Source: Takakia lepidozioides (lineage: Eukaryota; Streptophyta; Takakiopsida; Takakiales; Takakiaceae). From it: 64,000 nucleotides of DNA. A program made the position numbers and the translations under genes. Of this stretch, positions 13,101 through 23,587 are shown in pieces. Each line of letters starts with the position of its first letter. The stretch's first letter is position 1. The notes beneath the pieces are model-generated. The model worked only from the letters and a program-made list of their open reading frames with translations, was not told the origin of the DNA and did no database searches. Where the stretch lies: positions 54,977,053-55,041,052 of the forward strand of contig CM060732.1 of the NCBI GenBank assembly GCA_030704615.1, in the 5' to 3' direction.

Positions 13101-16100
13101 AGGATGAAGGGCAAGACATTTTTGCAGCAGCTTGCATAATTGCTGAGGTGTATCTGCAGAAGCCTCTCTTTGACCCGGTCTCCATAGCCAATTTTGGAGC
13201 AGATGGACTCCTACCTGATAGCATAGAACAGCTTCCACCCCATGTTCGCTCTCTCATAGTTCCAGCACTGCAACCTGATGGCACCCAGTAAGTGTTCTCA
13301 TCTTTGCAGATAGACATTCCATACGAGCATGTGAGGTTCTGGAGCACTGACAGTGGATCTGGTAGTTCATGGCTGCTATTTCAGTTATCAATCCGTGTAG
13401 TATGAGAATGGCATCCTTCTGTAGCGGTGGATCTGGTTGTAAACTTGTGATCTTCTGTGCAGACAACCAACTGCAGAGATTCTACTCAAATCTCCCTATT
13501 TTTCATCTCGAATTCGCACTGTCTACCGTTTCTTGGCTCCCCTGCAAACGTTGAAGTCCGTGCAGGATCGCTTGCAATATGCAGCCAACATGGCAGAACT
13601 GGGGGCATTCCAAAACTTGGGCTCTATTGCAACAGAGATGTTGGCCCCTTTCTGCCTCTCTCTGCTTGTTCCCCGCTCCCCAAGCCTTGATCCAAATGCA
13701 GTGGTATCTTTGCTTCGCGAGTTTCTCCGAGCCTTGAAACCTTATGCATCAAATCGTCTTATAGTACCAGTGATTCAACGGCTCTTGCAGGTACATTCAC
13801 AAGGAGCTCTTTTCCCTTTCTTGTACCAATAAATAAAGAACTTAACTTTATTTTCCCTCCACACAGAAACATGTAGTGATTGTAGTGTACTTGCATAAAT
13901 CTTGTCTCTGAACACTGCCCGAATCAGGATAGAGCAGAAAGGGTGGAGAGGAGGAAGAGACAATGACGGGAGAGTGAAGGGTGCCACGAGGCTCTTTTTA
14001 TCGATGGGACATATCGTTGGACCACAGATAACCACATGACCTCGTTCTTTTCTTTAAAAGAGCCTTTTTCAAAGCATCAATTATTTAGAGCCAACCTTTT
14101 GGAAGAGAAAAGGACAGCTGCTAGTTGACCGCCCTCTGCTGATGTTGGCTGCGGCCTACTCTTGAGTTCAGAAAGGCACTCCAGTTCACTCTGAATGTTG
14201 TCTGAGAACAAAAATGTACTCTGTTTGTGTTGCAGAGCCAAGGTAGCTCAAATCTGAAGGTAGCACTGCTGCAGCCCTTGTTTTTAAGAGAGGTACATAA
14301 AGTTGTGGGCAGTGCTTCATACCTTCAGCATCTCCATTCCTCGGTCCTGGCCAGTCTACGACGCTCCCACTGCAGCCAAGAGGAGGTAGCTGCCACTGTC
14401 CTCATCAGCATGTGTCATGACCTGGGGTTGCCAATCACCTTGCGCCAGGTTTGTTCTTTCGCTTTTTCTCTTACCCTGGCCTGGGTGGACAGCGCCATCG
14501 TACATGGGTTAATTGTTCATCTGTCTATTCAGCATATGGGTCTCTGGGTGGGTCTCTGGGTGAGCCCTGGTTGACACTGACTTATCGACAAGTTGGGGTT
14601 ATTTTCGCGTAGGAACTATGCTCTTGCATGAACTGTGTTTCCAGTGGATCAAGATAGATTCCTTCTTATGCTGTGGGTATATGCAGACAATATCACCTCT
14701 GCTGCAATTGTTTGGTCGAGATATTACTGCCTCTGGGATTGATGCGCTCATAGGGATTGGTGAGCACTCCCATTCTTCTGCTATGTTAGTTTTGGAAGTG
14801 GTGAAACAAGCCTTCTGTGTGATGGATGACATTTCTGGAAAGGAAAAGGGTTTCAGCAGTTTCCTGTCTGTGGACCTCATTTCCAGTGACCTAAATAATC
14901 AGATAAATATAATACGAATCTTGAAGCATGGTCACATGCAAATTCACTGCAGTCAATGAGATGATGCCCTGTTATTACTGTTCATTTCGATAGATAACTC
15001 CATAGATTTTGAGTTTCCAGGTCAATATATACTTATAGAGCAAGACTTACCCTCGTCATTAATGATGGTTATGAAGTTGGCTAATTATTCAGGGTGGTCG
15101 GGCTATAGGAGATCGGCTGGGCCAAAGGGTGACGGTGAAGCATATTCTGCCCCAAGTACGTGCCATTTTGTCTTCAGGACTAGAGCTCTCTTTGCAGGAG
15201 AAGGCAGGGCCTGCTCAAAGCTGGCGTCTCTTGGCCATGGTGGATGCCATGGCTGTACTAGACCGTCTCATCATGATTTTGCCTCCTTCAACGGTCCTTA
15301 CTGAGTTATTGCAGGTTATATTTCTTTCTTTCTCGCTCCTCTATGACGACTGCTTAGTATTGTAAACAGCTTTTTGGACTACTTCTAGAAGATATCCAAA
15401 TTTATTTACAAAGGGAGGTTGGAGAACTGGAAAAACTCTTCCAGTTGGCAATTTACCCTTTTCCACTTGCCCATCAGTTCCTTTCCCCTCCCCCAAATTC
15501 CAGTACATCCTTATTGACAAATTTTATTTGTGTACTTCACTGTTGCTCGTTTAGCTCTGGTGATGCGGAACAGTTCATTCTCATTCACATCAGATCTTCC
15601 CCTATAAGTTAGAAGGTAGGAACTTGGAGGTGGTAGCTTTCCAGCTTCTGATGCAAGGTGTGGAATGTCCATTTTGCAGGAGCCCCATAACGTGTATACA
15701 CAGATCTTAGTGCAACCTAATTTGATCCCAAGCTTGCTGCAGGTACAGGTCCTTTCACTCATAGCATGCCTAAACAGAAAAACTCAAAAGATCCATGGAG
15801 AGTTCAGTCATCAATTTCCATGTTGGAGACGTTCTTCTTCAATTCGATAGTTCGATGGTAGAAGAGTGGATAGGAGTGGACAGTTGTTTTGTCGGAGTTG
15901 CTAATTCTCAAAATTAATACGGTACAATATATGTGAGCACAGCAATATAGGTACAAGAGTACAAGTAACGAATTGCAGTGAATTGTCGTACTTGCAGTAC
16001 TAACCTTGGATATGTCCAAGAAGATAGTTCGTGAGTTTAACAAAGCTAGTCAAGTTTGTGGATAGTGTGCAGCCAAGGCGCTGCTGTTGGTTTGTCAACA

Positions 16101-19100
16101 CGTGGGGCCCGAAGCCACATCAGCCCTCGTACTGCCCCAGCTGAAACCACTCTTTGATTATGTGGCATTCACTGGAAATCATGAAGTGTCGTCAGAAAGA
16201 GCGGTGATGGCTGCTCACAAGGAAAAAGGGTCATCTTCCTGTGATCTTTCAAGTGGATCCCAGAAGAGCTATCACTCCCAGGTCGAGTTTGAGAGAGTGC
16301 AACTTACAAATGCTCCGGGGGTTCCCATCACTGGGAATGGGACAAAATGCAATACGGCTCTTTGCAGAATCACCCTTGTGTAAGCCTGGGATTCCTTAGG
16401 AGAAAAGCAAGAGGGGAGTTTGAGAGAGCCAAATGAGAAGAGTAGCTAGGCTTTCTAATCTTATGGGCAAGCTGCTTTAGGTGAAGACCTAGGGAGAACC
16501 CTAATGAGTCATCCCGTTCTCCGTTTTCCCGTTCTGTTCTAGGCAAAAAGTTGTGAACAGAAAAACAAGATCAGTCTGTAATTATTTGAATGTTATTATA
16601 GCCACATTCAAGGAAAGAGAGAGAATGTACTCATAAGGCATTGTTTGACCTTGTGTCCACCGACCCCGCGCCCAGTTTGAGCGGAACACGAAGGGATAGA
16701 ACCTACCTTTGTTAGGGGCTGATGCCGGTGGTAAGACTTACCTTGGAATAAACAATTGAGCAAGGTTTTCCAGATATCTGTGATTATTACTACTCTTTCT
16801 CATTATGATGACGCTTCACATTCCTTGCAGATATATTCTGTACCCGGGATTGGCATCTCTCTTGGGACTAGAGAGGCTGCGCCAATGTCTGACTACCTGG
16901 CTCCTCATGGAGCAAGCCCTCCTCAAACACTTCAACTGGAAGGTATCCTCTGTCTTTCTTTCTCTCTCTCTTCTTCTCCCTGCCAGTGCCACTATTATTC
17001 TTGCGCTGACAGTTCCCCTGATACCTTTCATGTGCTGGTTCAGTGGGAAGGATTAGGTGGCGCACAATTGAAGTCACCAGAACGAGTTCAGATGGATCTG
17101 GAAGCAAGTGCTGATTTTGCCTCAGATCGAAATGCAGCAAGTTTGTTACTTGATGGGGTGGGCTGGTCTATACCTCAGTCACCAGTTGGAAAGTGGAATA
17201 AATCACCAAAAACCAGTCGATATTCAGCAGAATCTAGCAGCGAGCAGCCCAGAAACAACAGTTTGGAAGTATTGTCCACTGAGGATGAGGGGGCCTGGTT
17301 TTGGGTTCCTGGGAAAGGAGATAACTGGGGGAGCCCGGAAGCCTTTTCTCGAACAGGAGCAGGATTGGGATTGGCCAAAGATGAGCAACCTTGGGAGTTG
17401 AACTCTATAATATTACACTCATGGCGAGTGCATAGTGGCTCAATGAGAGTCACAGCCGTTGCTGAGGATGAAAACACAATTTTTACAGCAGGGGGAGGGC
17501 CAAAGGGAGGTTCAGTAGTCCGACAGTGGAAACTAGCAACTTCTGAATGTTCTATGGAGTATGGGGGGCATCAAGAGGTTAGTGTTCCCCATGGCTCGTC
17601 TGGAAGAATGCATCTAAAGAGACCTTGTCACGTTGAAATTGTTGGAGATAGGTCTGTTCATGGGTAGTGCTGAGCACAATGTACAGCTCCAATAAACTCA
17701 GAATCAACCCCCTCCCCCCCCCCTTTTAATTTTTTCATTTGTAGCATTTGTCATTGACTGGATGGCCTAATAGAATACAAGCAAGCAGCCACTCCAGTGA
17801 TGCTGTTTAATTATATGGTCAAATTTGTCAGATCTTATGGATCCCTGACTAGTACCACTGCTTGGCCAGGCGGTGATCGACATCTGCACTCTTCCAGGGA
17901 GAGACAGGGTCGCTTCTTGTGATGGGACACTTCATATATGGAGTTCACAGACAGGTGAACAGGTTGCCTTCTTTGACGAAGCATCAAGTCCCACATTATC
18001 AAGAGTGGCTGCAAGCCTGGACAGTAGTACTGTGGAGGGAAGCAGGGTTCCAATTAATGGCAGTATCCCACTTGGGGCCACCACGTCAAGTGGTGGTCTA
18101 CCTGTTAGCTTGACTGGGGGCCATCTATACACATGTCTCCACTCCCTGGAAGCTGAAGAGAGGCTTGTTACCGGCATGGTCAATGGATCCCTGAGGTAAG
18201 GGATCTCAGGTAGCAGCCATTATGATAGAGTGACACGAGCCTAATTCAAGATTAGCTCCCATGGTCTTACTAGGCTAATTGCTACTTATTCCAGGGGTAC
18301 TCCATGCTGGATTGACCATCCTGTTGTCTGTGTGGAAGGGCAATTTCCTTGCATTCCAGTATGGTCACCCTAAACCATAGAAAGTATTGACCTTGTGGAC
18401 ATGCTGTGGCCTTGCAGATTAGACTGACTGTTTCAGGCGTCGTAGGGCAGCTTTCTACTTGTTCTTGCACTCTTTGGAGATTACCTATAAGACGTTGTTT
18501 GCCGTAGCCTTGTGGCCATTGACCCCGCGCCCAGTTTGCACTCTATGGAGATTACCTGCACACAACCAGAGTGACGGGATGCCTTTTCCATGCATGTTAT
18601 TTCTGTGATAAACACAGGGCCATAAATTACATCAGTAACTGTCCAACCGGGCTGTCGAGTTTGCATGTGGACAAGTGCCTCTGTGAGCGCCTTAATGGCA
18701 GTTGCGCTGGGATGAGCTAAACTCTGTTGGGTGCGAACCACAAAATGCTCCAGGGTTGATGGCCTTAAGGCTATGGCAAGCCAATCCTAGCAGGGAACGG
18801 CATGAGTACATTCTATGGAAACTCCTGTCTTTGAATTTTCGCTACAACTGATCAGAGGTAACTTGCTAGTATGATCGATTGGGAACAGCATTCTTGTTAC
18901 ATTGAGTTCATTTTTATGCCCCTTCTGTATTACAGATTCATCGACATTGTTGAGGGGCGTCGACTCTTCTCATGGCGTTGTGACCCAGGGGAGGGCTCTT
19001 TGTCATCATTTGTGTCAGCCATAAGCTCATCGGGACAGAGGACATCCATGGAAGGTGGCACCAAGCATGCCCTGTCTTCTGGGTGGTTGGCAGTAGGTTT

Positions 19101-20647
19101 CAGTTCTGGGCAGTGCCGTCTTCTGGACTACCGGAGCGGAAGCGTGGTGGCCCGCTGGCGAGCCCACGATGCTTCAATCACTAAGGTATTAGCTATCTTT
19201 CACTTCTTCTCAACTTCCATGTATGGAAGCCCTGTATCTTTGAGTGCATGTCTCTCCATCTCTCTTTTCCATGCATGTATGTTTTTGTGACTTAGCAAAG
19301 CCTTGATGCAGCTGGAAGCGCTGGAGGAACATCTTCTGGTTTCAAGCTCTCTTGACAAGACCTTAAGCCTTTGGGATCTACGAAGGTGCTCATTCGTATT
19401 CACTTGTTCCTACATCTTTGAGTTGCCAGTGTAAATGTCGTCCTAGGTTTAGTTGAATACAGATTCATGGTTTTGGGTTTCAAGTCTTTCATCACTTCAG
19501 CAGCTGTTGATTAGAATATTGACTATTCTAGTAGGTTACGTTAAATCTATCTCCATCTTTAGGTACATGTCTCTCCATCTCTCTTTTCCAGTGTGGCTAA
19601 GGCAAACAATGTCTCATGACTACATTTTTTTTTTTGTCAGTGTGGCTGGAAGTGCAGCCCCAATCTATGTGCTGTATTTGCTTAGAACTAAGCCTTGAGA
19701 TCAGACCTCAACGCCATATTAGTTTTGTACACAGGTGAGTGTCATGGCATTACAGAGCTGAGTCCCATTCGGTGATTGATGTACCCTCCATGCCTAGCTC
19801 CAGGCATTCAGTATAACAACCTGTTCAAAATACTGAGTTAGGTGGGCACGACAATGGATGGACTCTTACGAGTTTATGAAGAAGAATTCCTGTTCTGTGT
19901 AGGGGTGTGCCAAGTCAGCTGCAAACATTTCGAGGCCACTCAGATGGAGTAGCAAGCTTTGCCCTTAGGGGCACAGATATGCTGTCAGTTGCTGGCAACA
20001 AGATTGGTCTCTCTTCTCTCACGAAGTCACCGCAATCAGTATGTCTCTTTTTTCTCAGAGAGGTTGAAATCCTTGTCAATTTCTACTCACACACAATACA
20101 ATAGGGTTTGACAGCGAGACATATAGGGCTTTAATAATGCATCCAATTGTCTGTCACAATTTTTGAGCCTTAGTGTCAAGTAGGATGGTTCTTTGATTGT
20201 GGTACCCAGTGGAGAAAATGGGCATGTGTCATTTTTTACATTGTATGCTTCTTGATTAACAGTGATGCTACTGAACACCAACATCCAAGTGTGCCCTGTA
20301 CAAGCATGACCCATGAGTAACTCGGAATCCGTTACAAGTTCTCAAATCTGACCGAGAAAATCCTTAACACAAGAGATCCATAACTTCAAAGGATTTTAAC
20401 CTTTTTGTATGTGAGACTGACAGCTTTTTCACAAGGTGGTTATCCTGATTTGAAGCCCCTCTGACATCTTAATCTAATGGACATGGGGTTGCAGGGTGAA
20501 GAGAGGCAGGTGATTCACCCCCAAAAACTCTACTCTGCTCACCGAGGCATACGAGTTCTCTCCCACATTGTCAGCATTGGTGTTCTTCCCTTTTCTCGGT
20601 TCTTTCTTCTGGGCACTGAGGACGGCTTCCTCAAAGTATGTACTTAG
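4170..20647 (+). CDS. GFS12: GFS12/WDR81-like protein: pseudokinase, BEACH, helical region, WD40
   Basis: Phase-consistent exons: 4170-4426, 5081-5155, 5765-5942, 6095-7221, 11896-13287, 13463-13790, 14236-14448, 14687-14759, 15109-15314, 15680-15742, 16066-16379, 16831-16942, 17044-17577, 17870-18195, 18936-19185, 19312-19385, 19903-20038, 20495-20647. They total 5,811 nt (1,936 aa; Arabidopsis GFS12 is about 1,650). Start fits the family N-terminus (CIERDFSSRLLLSHG). Kinase-like part at ~318-400 (HPNIIPIL; HGNLRPWNVLL where HRD would be; no DFG), so inactive. BEACH ~520-705 (LAGRRWGD, VMPWVIDF, KSKWRLAKGDEQLDFTY, HHWIDLTFGYKLSG). A kinase C-lobe-like part follows (~953-1018: DIFAAACIIAEVYLQKPLF, LLKSPYF). 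Helical region to ~1450, then WD40 repeats (VASCDGTLHIWSSQTGE, LVSSSLDKTLSLWDLR). The family acts in endomembrane and vacuolar-sorting traffic. Exons 1-2 are least certain, being placed by phase and weak similarity. Intron 4 carries LINE copies but the frame is intact. Confidence 0.9.
7280..10596 (+). mobile_element. 5'-truncated LINE (copy 1) in GFS12 intron 4
   Basis: The element lies inside the 7222-11895 intron in the sense orientation. It starts in the middle of the endonuclease and runs to a ~260-bp 3' tail after the last ORF. A 14-bp direct repeat, TCTATTTGATGGAA, occurs at 7266-7279 and 10597-10610, as expected for a target-site duplication. There is no poly(A) tail; the 3' end is a conserved GGTAAGTCTTAC...AACGTCTTATGAGTACAT tail also found elsewhere in the window. 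Confidence 0.85.
7287..10337 (+). pseudogene. LINE ORF2 remnant: endonuclease, reverse transcriptase, CCHC
   Basis: Four successive frames make up one decayed ORF2. 7287-8072 is the C-terminal endonuclease/phosphatase-type domain (VILLGDVNARVGK and SDHFLVW, the conserved N and SDH positions). 8108-8794 and 8767-9126 carry the reverse transcriptase fingers and palm (YKKGDREDPGNYRGITLLN, GQAGFRRNRGCVDH, FFLDVKKAYDTVW). 9189-10337 carries the active-site MFADDF and, near the end, CPLCGQPEDNIHFLIHCPGY, a Cys/His motif common at plant LINE C-termini. Frameshifts lie near 8040, 8772 and 9125. No RNase H domain was seen. It cannot make a single protein as it stands. Confidence 0.85.
10597..11299 (+). 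mobile_element. LINE copy 2, 3' fragment downstream of copy 1
   Basis: From ~10611 the sequence realigns with copy 1 from ~9865 (AAACAGGCTAAGTCCTG) and repeats its last ~700 bp, including the Cys/His motif (CQYPLCRWPEDEIHCLIQCP, frame 10817-11086), the GGTAAGTC tail and the ...CAACGTCCTATGAGTACG end. It contains stops and small indels relative to copy 1. It is 5'-truncated almost exactly at the target duplication of copy 1, suggesting copy 1 landed at the 5' edge of copy 2. Confidence 0.75.
16629..16745 (-). repeat. LINE 3'-tail fragment, antisense, GFS12 intron 11
   Basis: On the minus strand these ~117 bp match the tail of LINE copies 1 and 2, from AAGGTAAGTCTTAC through AACTGGGCGCGGGGTC to CTTATGAGTACATTCT. 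No ORF sequence is included. It is either a very short 5'-truncated LINE insertion or a SINE-like derivative sharing the tail. No clear target duplication was identified. Confidence 0.7.
18487..18536 (-). repeat. 50-bp LINE 3' end with 21-bp target-site duplication, GFS12 intron 14
   Basis: The reverse complement of these 50 bases is identical to 10539-10588 in the tail of LINE copy 1. It is flanked by direct repeats at 18466-18486 and 18537-18557 (21 bp, one T/A mismatch). This is the structure expected of target-primed reverse transcription aborted after 50 nt. Confidence 0.85.
18755..18822 (+). repeat. Diverged LINE-tail-like sequence, GFS12 intron 14
   Basis: GATGGCCTTAAGGCTATGGC followed, after a gap, by CATGAGTACATTCTATGG resembles the last ~60 bp of the LINE tail, in sense orientation. 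Similarity is patchy, so this is a weak call. Confidence 0.4.
19247..19590 (+). repeat. Identical 25-bp direct repeats flanking GFS12 exon 16
   Basis: 19247-19271 and 19566-19590 are the same 25 bases (starting CATGTCTCTCCATC and ending TTTTCCA). They are 319 bp apart and bracket exon 16 (19312-19385). Both copies are pyrimidine-rich and intronic. Confidence 0.75.
19589..19647 (+). repeat. Diverged LINE-tail-like insertion with T-run, GFS12 intron 16
   Basis: GGCTAAGGCAAACAATGTC then TCATGACTACAT and a run of T resembles the last ~30 bp of the LINE tail. A 10-bp direct repeat, CAGTGTGGCT, lies on each side (19589-19598 and 19638-19647) and may be a target duplication. Confidence 0.4.
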
Positions 20648-21139
20648 CACACGTCTGCCTCAGTTTCCATCAAGTTTTCTAACTACAAGTCTGAAATGCT
20701 TGTGCAAATCTGGGCCCCCAATCCTGTTTTGAGAGGGCTTGATGTTGCAAGTTCTTTTTTGAGTTAAGTGACAATCTCAGCGTCACACAAAGGTTTCCAG
20801 GAAGAGGATTTGCTTACAGCTTGATGGCACCTTGACAACACTAGATCTGGGATCATTTGTGGTCAATTAAGCAATCCAAGATGATGTAGCAGGCCTAACT
20901 TTTCCTTGATTCAAAAAGAATTTTGACGACTTTCTTGGGAGACCCGGCTTTGTATGAAGGCACCCCCAACAGATGGTCAACTCTGCTGAAGCACGCCGAA
21001 CTTATGGTATCACATCACCCGAATAAATTATTTTAGTGACGACCTTGAGACTAATTTTAGTGTAGAGCAGGAATAGGGGGCCATATTGCCACATCATCGG
21101 TAGCCACGTCCTTGTCAGCCACGTCATCGTCTCTTTTTT
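20648..21139. other. 3' flank of the GFS12-like gene; no gene seen
   Basis: The sequence after the stop codon at 20645-20647 is presumed to include the 3' UTR. No ORF with recognisable content or clear repeat was found before the poly(A) side of the antisense LINE near 21140. Confidence 0.5.
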
Positions 21140-22907
21140 AAGCTTAAAAAAAAGACATTTTTTATTTTTTTCCCGAACAGGGGACGGTGACCCTGATAGA
21201 AATTTTATTAAAAAAGGTGGGAAAATGTAACAGAGAGAAGAAAAAAATAACCTCCTAGAAAGGCCATAAAGGCATATCGCATGGGGCACATGGGACAAAA
21301 CAGCGAGTAGGGGGAAAAGCAGGATGAGGCCTGCCATAGGCCAAGTTGGACTAGGAAATAAAATCAACCGAGAAGAGAGTTGATAGAGCTAACAAGATAT
21401 TTGCCTAAGCCTGGCAGAGGGAGCACTATCTGAGTGGAAATACTGTGAATGCCTTCGAAACACGAGTGCAGGCAGGAGGTAGTTCTGCAACTCCGGGGTG
21501 CACTGTGCTCATCAGGCCCCAAAGTCTAGGTGCGCCGTGGACCTGGAGGGCCCCTGCTTCTAATGGCACCAGTTGATGTCTGGTGCCTCGGAGTCAGCAG
21601 GCGATTTTCCAGGGCCCGGGGACGTCGTCGTGCCAAACAATCCTGGATTCATTGAGCCTGGAGAGATGAGGTTGCCCTTTACCCAAGTGAGATCGAATTT
21701 CTCGAACAACCGTTGGCGCTTCCTTTCACTGCACCTGTTGGAAGCTGAAAGCAAAGACATCCACGCCTTACGCCCCTCAGTCATCAAATCAGCATACAAC
21801 TTGCCAAGGAGCGATCTGATGCTAGGGCGCTTACCCTGGTAGACTAAGGAACATCTAGCTTTCCAAACTGACCATAGAGCATGACCTCTGAGGGTAGCCC
21901 AAATCGGGCATCTGTCCCGCGCAGTCCCATTGTGCAAATCGAGCAGCAGCAAAGGGGCAGACAGAGGTGGCAGTACTTTCCAATTAGAGTAAAAGTTCCC
22001 CACATATCCCCACATTCTGGAGGAAAGATTACAATGAGTCAGGCAATGCTCCAGCGTTCCCTCGCACCACAGCTGCATAGTAGACAGTTGGGGTCTCCGT
22101 TTGTAAAATAGTCGGCTACAGGTAAAATATGATTGGCTATTTTCCACAAGAAAGCATTGACTTTGGCCAAGCGGTGCTTGGCCCAGATATCTCCCCACAC
22201 CCTGTTCCAGCACTGGCCTAATAGATTTAAAGGACCATTTGCTGTTCCATTTGACTTTGAAATCAGCTTTTCCCAATAACATCATGTAGTCTGCCTTGAC
22301 TGTGTATCCCGTAAGGGGGTTTTTGTTCTGTCGGACCATTTCCACTCCCCCGGGTCCATCTGCAGTCTGCTCAGAGGGAAGCATAGGAACCAGAACAGGG
22401 GAGTTTTAGAGGCCCAGTATATCTCTTCACCTAGGATGGGTGTTTTGGGGTCAGGAGTACCTGATTTTACTTCCAGAACTCTGATCCTAACACCTTTTCA
22501 TGATGCATCTCCCCTGTCCCGAGAATGGTTAGCAACCCGTCAGGAGAGGCTTGGAATACAAAGCCTATCCAATGTGAAGAATTGGAGGCAGTGGGCAGTA
22601 GTGTAAAATTGCCATTGCGTTTGGATGTGCCAAACTAGCAGGGGAGGTCGTTAATAGTACAGCCACATCCCGTGAGCAGCGGCATCAAATTCGAAACCCC
22701 TTGCGTAATATGATCCCAACCATACCTTAAGGAAGAAGCTGACAGGAGGGACGCCAACATGGGGCGCTCCAAGAAAGCCCCATTCTCCCACACGTTCGCA
22801 ATGTGCGAGAACCCACGGGATTCCCAAGTTGACCACTTCTTGTTCAGAGTGGCGAGAGACTCATGGCACAGGTTAGGATTTCCGAAGAGGGGTTGACGTA
22901 CAGCTTC
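21140..22907 (-). mobile_element. L1-like LINE, 3' half (C-terminal ORF2 and 3' UTR), minus strand
   Basis: On the minus strand, 22919-22635 encodes a LINE ORF2 downstream segment (AVRQPLFGNPNLC, WSTWESRGFSHIANVW). 22384-21560 encodes the C-terminal zf-RVT-like region (LWCEGTLEHCLTHCNLSSRMWGY, LRGHALWSVWKARC). After the stop there is a 3' UTR-like TTTTATTAAAAAAGG region and an A-rich end near 21140-21175. The reading frame joins across the element B insertion with the piece at 34621-35390. Confidence 0.75.
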
Positions 22908-23309
22908 TGTCACAGACATAGCCCAGAGGAACTTACTAGGAGTAAACTCCAGAAATTACCAAGTTATCATGTTATCGGAAGTTATCATGATTTATCATAA
23001 GTTATCATTAGTTACCATTAATTACCAAGTTACCGGGAGTTTACCAAATTACCGAGAGTAACTTGGGAATGCTCAGGAAGTTTCATTTGGAAGAAACATC
23101 TCCATCAAGATACCTCATATGCTTAAGGAAACTTCTCCATCAAGAAACCTCCATTGGGGAAGCTTCTTAGGGAATTTCCTAGTAACTAGTATATATAGGA
23201 GGTGAGACTAGACACTCTTCAGTCTCGCCAACACAAGTTCAAGCTTCTCTTGTTCCCAGTCCCAGTACTCCAGTCCAACTTCTAGTATTCTAGTCCAACA
23301 GGAAGCTTC
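22908..23309 (+). repeat. Element B left LTR, first part
   Basis: Matches the right LTR from its TGTCAC end (TGTCACAGACATA against TGTCACGGACATA) through the TATATATAGGAGG promoter-like stretch to AGTCTCGCCAA and the AGTACTCCAGTCCA block. It then breaks off where element A begins. About 150 bp present in the right LTR (34370-34520) is missing here. Confidence 0.85.
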
Positions 23310-23538
23310 ACGGTGAAGATATGACTCCCCATCGGTGCGGAGCGTGTAGGGGAAAACTCCGGGAAGGTTAGAATCAAAGTGAGCGAGGGTCTTGTGGAGG
23401 AGCAAAGGGGGACCGTTATGTCCCGGTGAGCAGCCGAAACTCCGAGTTGGCCCGGCGGCCAGTTTGGGAGTTAGGCACGCGCATCAAAGCGAATAACTAT
23501 GACTTGTAGGAGAGCTTACCGAAGTGAGGTGTGCGACA
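23310..23538 (+). repeat. Element A left LTR, 5'-truncated
   Basis: About 230 bp matching the end of the right LTR, including ACCGTTATGTCCCGGTGAGC and GAGCTTACCGAAGTGAGGTG. The full LTR is estimated at ~720 bp from the right copy. Confidence 0.8.
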
Positions 23539-23540
23539 CT

Positions 23541-23552
23541 TGGTATCAGAGC
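23541..23552 (+). promoter_or_regulatory. tRNA-iMet primer-binding site of element A
   Basis: TGGTATCAGAGC, the complement of the plant initiator-Met tRNA 3' end used by many plant LTR retrotransposons, sits 2 bp after the LTR end. Confidence 0.9.
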
Positions 23553-23587
23553 TTAGAGTTCAGTACGCGATCGTCTTTGGCCTCATC

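Noticed and set aside
14687-14959. Reading GFS12 exon 8 straight on past 14759 (open to 14959)
   Set aside because: Splicing at GT 14760 to AG 15108 gives an ungapped family alignment (IGDRLGQRVTVKHILPQ), while the read-through peptide does not align.
15093-15108. Alternative acceptor TTCAG before 15094 for GFS12 exon 9
   Set aside because: It gives the wrong phase and a non-matching peptide. CTATAG ending at 15108 keeps the frame.
21573-21842. Plus-strand open frames at 21.6-22.1 kb
   Set aside because: They are antisense shadows of the minus-strand LINE C-terminal region.
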